A stretch of DNA of 16,355 bases, from positions 1 through 16,355 of the forward strand of contig JADGRM010000015.1 in NCBI GenBank assembly GCA_017880945.1, given 5' to 3'. Below are positions 14,421 to 16,355 of this stretch, piece after piece (the first letter of the stretch is position 1; the number at the start of each line of letters is the position of its first letter). The notes under the pieces are model-generated. The model saw only the letters and a list, made by a program, of their open reading frames with translations, had not been told where the DNA came from and made no database searches. Source of the DNA: Gallionella sp. (GTDB lineage: Bacteria; Pseudomonadota; Gammaproteobacteria; Burkholderiales; Gallionellaceae). Made by a program: the position numbers and the translations under genes.

Positions 14421-14495
14421 AAATTGGGATTTGGTTAGAGAAGGTTATTTTCGGGTATCGTATTGCTTTATCAACTTATAGACTGACAACATACC

Positions 14496-14951
14496 ATGGC
14501 CATGTTCAAACTCATCCATCTGCTTGCCGCTCTGATCTGGGTGGGCGGGATGTTTTTTGCCTACGTGGTGCTGCGTCCCGCCGCAGTGGAAGTTCTCGAA
14601 CCGCCGCAACGCCTGCGCCTGTGGGATGCGGTGTTTCGCCGTTTCTTCCACTGGGTGTGGGGTGCGGTCGGCTTGCTGTTGGTCAGCGGCTTTTATATGG
14701 TCTATCTGTATGGCGGTTTCTTCAGCGCGCAGCGTCATGTGCATGTCATGCTGGCCTTGGGGCTGGTGATGATGGCGATTTACGGCTACGTGTTCTTCGC
14801 CTGTTACGCGCCGTTTAACCTGCATGTCGCCAAACAAAACTGGAAGGAGGCGGGCGCGATGCTGGGCAAGATACGCAAGCTGATCGCGGTGAATCTGGCC
14901 CTGGGGTTGCTGACCGTATGCGTGGCCGTGATCGGCGCAGCGTGGGCGTAG
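14496..14951 (+). CDS. Four-helix inner-membrane protein, CopD-like family
   Basis: A 151-residue membrane protein with four predicted helices (about residues 6-26, 50-72, 83-104 and 128-149). The first helix reads HLLAALIWVGGMFFAYVVL, a pattern I associate with the CopD-like membrane domain family and related uncharacterised proteins. Histidines at positions 8, 52, 81 and 83 lie at helix ends or inside helices and could bind a metal or haem; that is inference, and no function is established. ATG 14496 and ATG 14502 are both possible starts, neither with a clear ribosome binding site. It follows rnhB by 75 bp in the same direction and may be transcribed separately. It is unrelated in role to the lpx genes as far as can be seen. 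Confidence 0.8.
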   Translation: MAMFKLIHLLAALIWVGGMFFAYVVLRPAAVEVLEPPQRLRLWDAVFRRFFHWVWGAVGLLLVSGFYMVYLYGGFFSAQRHVHVMLALGLVMMAIYGYVFFACYAPFNLHVAKQNWKEAGAMLGKIRKLIAVNLALGLLTVCVAVIGAAWA

Positions 14952-15092
14952 GCGGGCTTGCGGTGATGAGGCAGGGCGTAATTCGGCTTGCCACTTTGGC
15001 ATACTGGCGGGCGATTTAAACCACCATTGGTTTCTGACGCTTTATGACAGCCGGGAAATTATTTTACAACTATCAGCTTGGAGAAACAGGCA

Positions 15093-15518
15093 ATGAACGC
15101 AACAAACAGTGTCGCACAACTCAAGGAACGTCTGAACAAGGATGGTAACGATATCGAAGCCGCGATATCTCTGGGTAACATCTTTTACGATAATGGGGAT
15201 GCAGCGCAATCCATACTCTATTACCAGCGTGCCCTGGCTATCAATCCCGATCTGCCGGGCGTGCGCACCGATCTCGGCACGATGTATTGGCGCAATGACG
15301 ATATCAGCCTGGCTGAACTGGCTTTCCGTGACGCGATCGCGCGTGCCCCCAGCTTCGGTCATGCCTACGTGAACCTTGGTTTGTTATTGCACCGTGCCAA
15401 AGACAACGTCAAAGAAGCACGTGCTGTCTGGCAACAACTGCTGGCAATCAATCCGGATCATGATGTGGCGACCAAGGCGAAGGAGTTGTTGCAGGAAACA
15501 GCGGCGCTGATCAACTAG
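15093..15518 (+). CDS. Small TPR-repeat protein
   Basis: A 141-residue soluble protein made of about three tetratricopeptide repeats (about residues 20-53, 54-87 and 88-122). The TPR pattern is clear in the segments AAISLGNIFYDNGD, YYQRALAINPDLP, LAELAFRDAIARAPSFGHAY and VWQQLLAINPDH. There is no signal peptide or membrane segment, so it is probably cytoplasmic and acts as a protein-binding scaffold; the partner is unknown. ATG 15093 has GGAG (15080-15083) upstream; a TTG at 15078 in the same frame is less likely. The 141-bp gap before it shows no further gene. It is the last core-type gene before the cassette-like region. Confidence 0.85.
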   Translation: MNATNSVAQLKERLNKDGNDIEAAISLGNIFYDNGDAAQSILYYQRALAINPDLPGVRTDLGTMYWRNDDISLAELAFRDAIARAPSFGHAYVNLGLLLHRAKDNVKEARAVWQQLLAINPDHDVATKAKELLQETAALIN

Positions 15519-15604
15519 TCTCTTCATAGGCATTAACGGGAATGTCGTAATGAAAGACCTGACCCCGTGTCTTTTGCTTTTGGCCGACTTGATTTGCCCA
15601 TGAA

Positions 15605-15632
15605 ACACCTCCGTATGGCTAGGCGGAGGTGT
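15605..15632. repeat. Perfect 9-bp stem hairpin between the TPR gene and the toxin gene
   Basis: ACACCTCCG (15605-15613) and CGGAGGTGT (15624-15632) are exact reverse complements around a 10-nt loop. It lies between two converging genes. On the - strand the stem is followed only by TTTC and on the + strand by no T-run, so it is a weak candidate for a terminator. It touches the outer end of the degenerate attC-like site next to it. Confidence 0.55.
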
Positions 15633-15681
15633 CAACTAATTTGGGGGAAGGTTACAGTCCCGCTTGAACGACGGGTTAGCG
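15630..15681 (-). other. attC-like recombination site, degenerate outer half
   Basis: Read on the - strand, it starts CGCTAAC (R''-like), a 5-nt spacer, then GTTCAAGCGGGACTG (L''-like), and ends near GTTGAC (R'-like). The R''-L'' half closely matches the site at 16221-16283: 21 of 25 bases agree. The L'-R' half is poorly preserved. The toxin's TAA stop codon lies inside the CTAAC box, as often seen in cassettes whose gene ends in its attC. The better copy at 16221-16283 supports the assignment. Confidence 0.6.
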
Positions 15682-15972
15682 GGTTTTGGGCCAACGACTC
15701 GGATTGCGGGCATCATGCAACACAGCCAAAATATGTACGAGATTATCCCGCACTGCATAAAACAAACCGTAGGGAAACCGAGGAAGGAGAGCTCGGCGAA
15801 CATTGGAAATTACCTCAGCATAAAGCAGAGGGGCCTGCTCTAGACGTTTTAGCTGTAACTCCATTGCGGCGATGAATTCTTCACCGAGACCGGGGCTCTG
15901 CGATTCGTACCACTCTTGAGCTTCGCCAATTTCACGCAACGCTCGCGTGGAAAATTTTAGGCGGAACGCCAT
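15676..15972 (-). CDS. ParE/RelE-superfamily toxin of a toxin-antitoxin pair
   Basis: A 98-residue basic protein of the ParE/RelE fold, members of which block DNA gyrase or cut mRNA on ribosomes; which of the two applies cannot be told from sequence alone. It starts FRLKFSTRALREIGEAQEWYE, has the helix pair GEEFIAAMELQLKRLEQAP, and ends with the characteristic core RRALLPRFPYGLFYAV and ILAVLHDARNPSRW. The start codon lies inside the antitoxin gene (16-bp overlap), so translation is coupled and the antitoxin is made first. The stop is embedded in an attC-like site. Base composition and context differ from the core genes to the left, suggesting acquisition as a cassette. Confidence 0.9.
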   Translation of the reverse strand: MAFRLKFSTRALREIGEAQEWYESQSPGLGEEFIAAMELQLKRLEQAPLLYAEVISNVRRALLPRFPYGLFYAVRDNLVHILAVLHDARNPSRWPKTR

Positions 15973-16199
15973 GAGCCATCTTTAAGGCGTGATTTCACCT
16001 GATCCCAAGAATAACCCGCTTCCGGGTTTGCCTCGAACTCCTTCAGGCGTGCTTCGAGTTCGGCCTTTAGCGCAGGTGAAATTTCCACCGCTTCAGGAAC
16101 CGCTGCAACGCTGTCCCAAATTAGCTCAACGAGACGGATACGTTCCTGTACCGGAAGCTCAAGAATGTCGGCAATAGAAATATTGTTCATGTCGGACAT
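15957..16199 (-). CDS. Antitoxin, putative addiction module component (TIGR02574-like)
   Basis: An 80-residue acidic protein matching the pattern of the addiction-module family TIGR02574 (PF09720): an N-terminal ILELPVQERIRLVELIWDSV helix pair, a linker with VPEAVEISPALKAELEARL, and the C-terminal SWDQVKSRL tail that contacts the toxin. It should neutralise the downstream ParE/RelE-like toxin and may repress its own operon. The ATG at 16199 is preceded on the - strand by AAGGG at a good distance; a second ATG three codons in lacks one. It begins 22 bases after the attC-like site, which is the tight spacing expected at the start of an integron cassette. The pair order antitoxin-toxin is the standard one. 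Confidence 0.9.
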   Translation of the reverse strand: MSDMNNISIADILELPVQERIRLVELIWDSVAAVPEAVEISPALKAELEARLKEFEANPEAGYSWDQVKSRLKDGSWRSA

Positions 16200-16220
16200 T
16201 GTACCCTTTTTCGGAAAACA

Positions 16221-16283
16221 CGCTAACGTGGAGCTAAGGGGCTGCGCGCTTTTGCGAAGTCCCGCTTGAGCGTAGGGTTAGAC
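16221..16283 (-). other. attC site of an integron gene cassette
   Basis: Read on the - strand this 63-bp site contains, in order, R'' GTCTAAC, spacer CCTAC, L'' GCTCAAGCGGGAC, a 15-nt centre, L' AGCCCCTTAGC, spacer TCCAC and R' GTTAGCG. R'' fits RYYYAAC exactly; R' keeps the GTTAG core. L'' carries one extra base (C in GCTCAAG) relative to L' (GCTAAG after reversal), the extrahelical base that sets attC orientation. This makes the cassette array read on the - strand, the same strand as the genes on both sides of it. Confidence 0.85.
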
Positions 16284-16294
16284 ATGTCAGCATA

Positions 16295-16355
16295 TTATTT
16301 CCAGTCATCCCAGAAGTCCCACCCGCCACGTTGTTTTGGATTTTTATCTTCCTCT
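16295..16355 (-). CDS. C-terminal end of an unknown cassette gene (5' part outside window)
   Basis: Only the last 19 codons are visible, ending TAA (16295-16297). The tail is EEDKNPKQRGGWDFWDDWK, rich in tryptophan and acidic residues. I do not recognise the family. The case for a real gene is positional: the stop lies 11 bases before the R'' box of the attC site, the usual end of a cassette gene, and the strand agrees with the next cassette. Confidence 0.5.
   Translation of the reverse strand, partial: EEDKNPKQRGGWDFWDDWK

Noticed and set aside
14421..14495. Promoter for the CopD-like gene
   Set aside because: TTGGTT at 14431 has no good -10 box at 16-18 bp; the best candidate is at 19 bp and poor, so I do not annotate it.

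Overview
The window looks like a chromosomal segment of a betaproteobacterium. The protein sequences and the gene order (tsf-pyrH-frr-uppS-cdsA-dxr-rseP-bamA-skp-lpxD-fabZ-lpxA-lpxB-rnhB) fit that class. My guess is an iron- or nitrite-oxidiser relative in Nitrosomonadales (Gallionellaceae-like), but that placement is inference and cannot be proven from this window.

Layout. Positions 1-429 hold the 3' end of ilvD (dihydroxy-acid dehydratase). A 178-bp gap carrying a perfect-looking inverted repeat follows. From 608 to 14420 there is one long co-directional block of core genes on the + strand. It covers translation and nucleotide genes (tsf, pyrH, frr), undecaprenyl-phosphate, phospholipid and isoprenoid precursor synthesis (uppS, cdsA, dxr), outer-membrane biogenesis and envelope stress (rseP, bamA, skp), lipid A synthesis (lpxD, fabZ, lpxA, lpxB) and RNase HII (rnhB). 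Several junctions overlap (uppS/cdsA 8 bp, dxr/rseP and fabZ/lpxA by a few bases), so much of the block is probably one translationally coupled operon. A four-helix membrane protein resembling the CopD family and a small TPR protein follow on the + strand.

The right edge (about 15630-16355) changes character. A TIGR02574-type antitoxin and a ParE/RelE-type toxin lie on the - strand, each end of the module bounded by an attC-like site. The end of another - strand reading frame runs off the window. I read this as the distal end of an integron cassette array, whose integrase would lie to the right, outside the window.

The unexpected content is between the core genes. At least five different palindromic repeat types sit in the gaps of this essential operon: a 9-bp-periodic CACGGA palindrome before tsf, an AGGACTGAG palindrome after frr, a family of about 49-bp hairpins (three copies between bamA and skp, one between lpxB and rnhB) with paired changes in the stems and a constant 7-nt loop, a 143-bp IS5-end-like MITE between lpxA and lpxB, and a C-rich/G-rich palindrome around the lpxB-rnhB hairpin. 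In addition, the start region of frr is triplicated in 19-bp units so that the good ribosome binding site serves a decoy 11-codon ORF, rnhB has no ordinary start codon upstream of its first catalytic motif, and rpsB is not found upstream of tsf.
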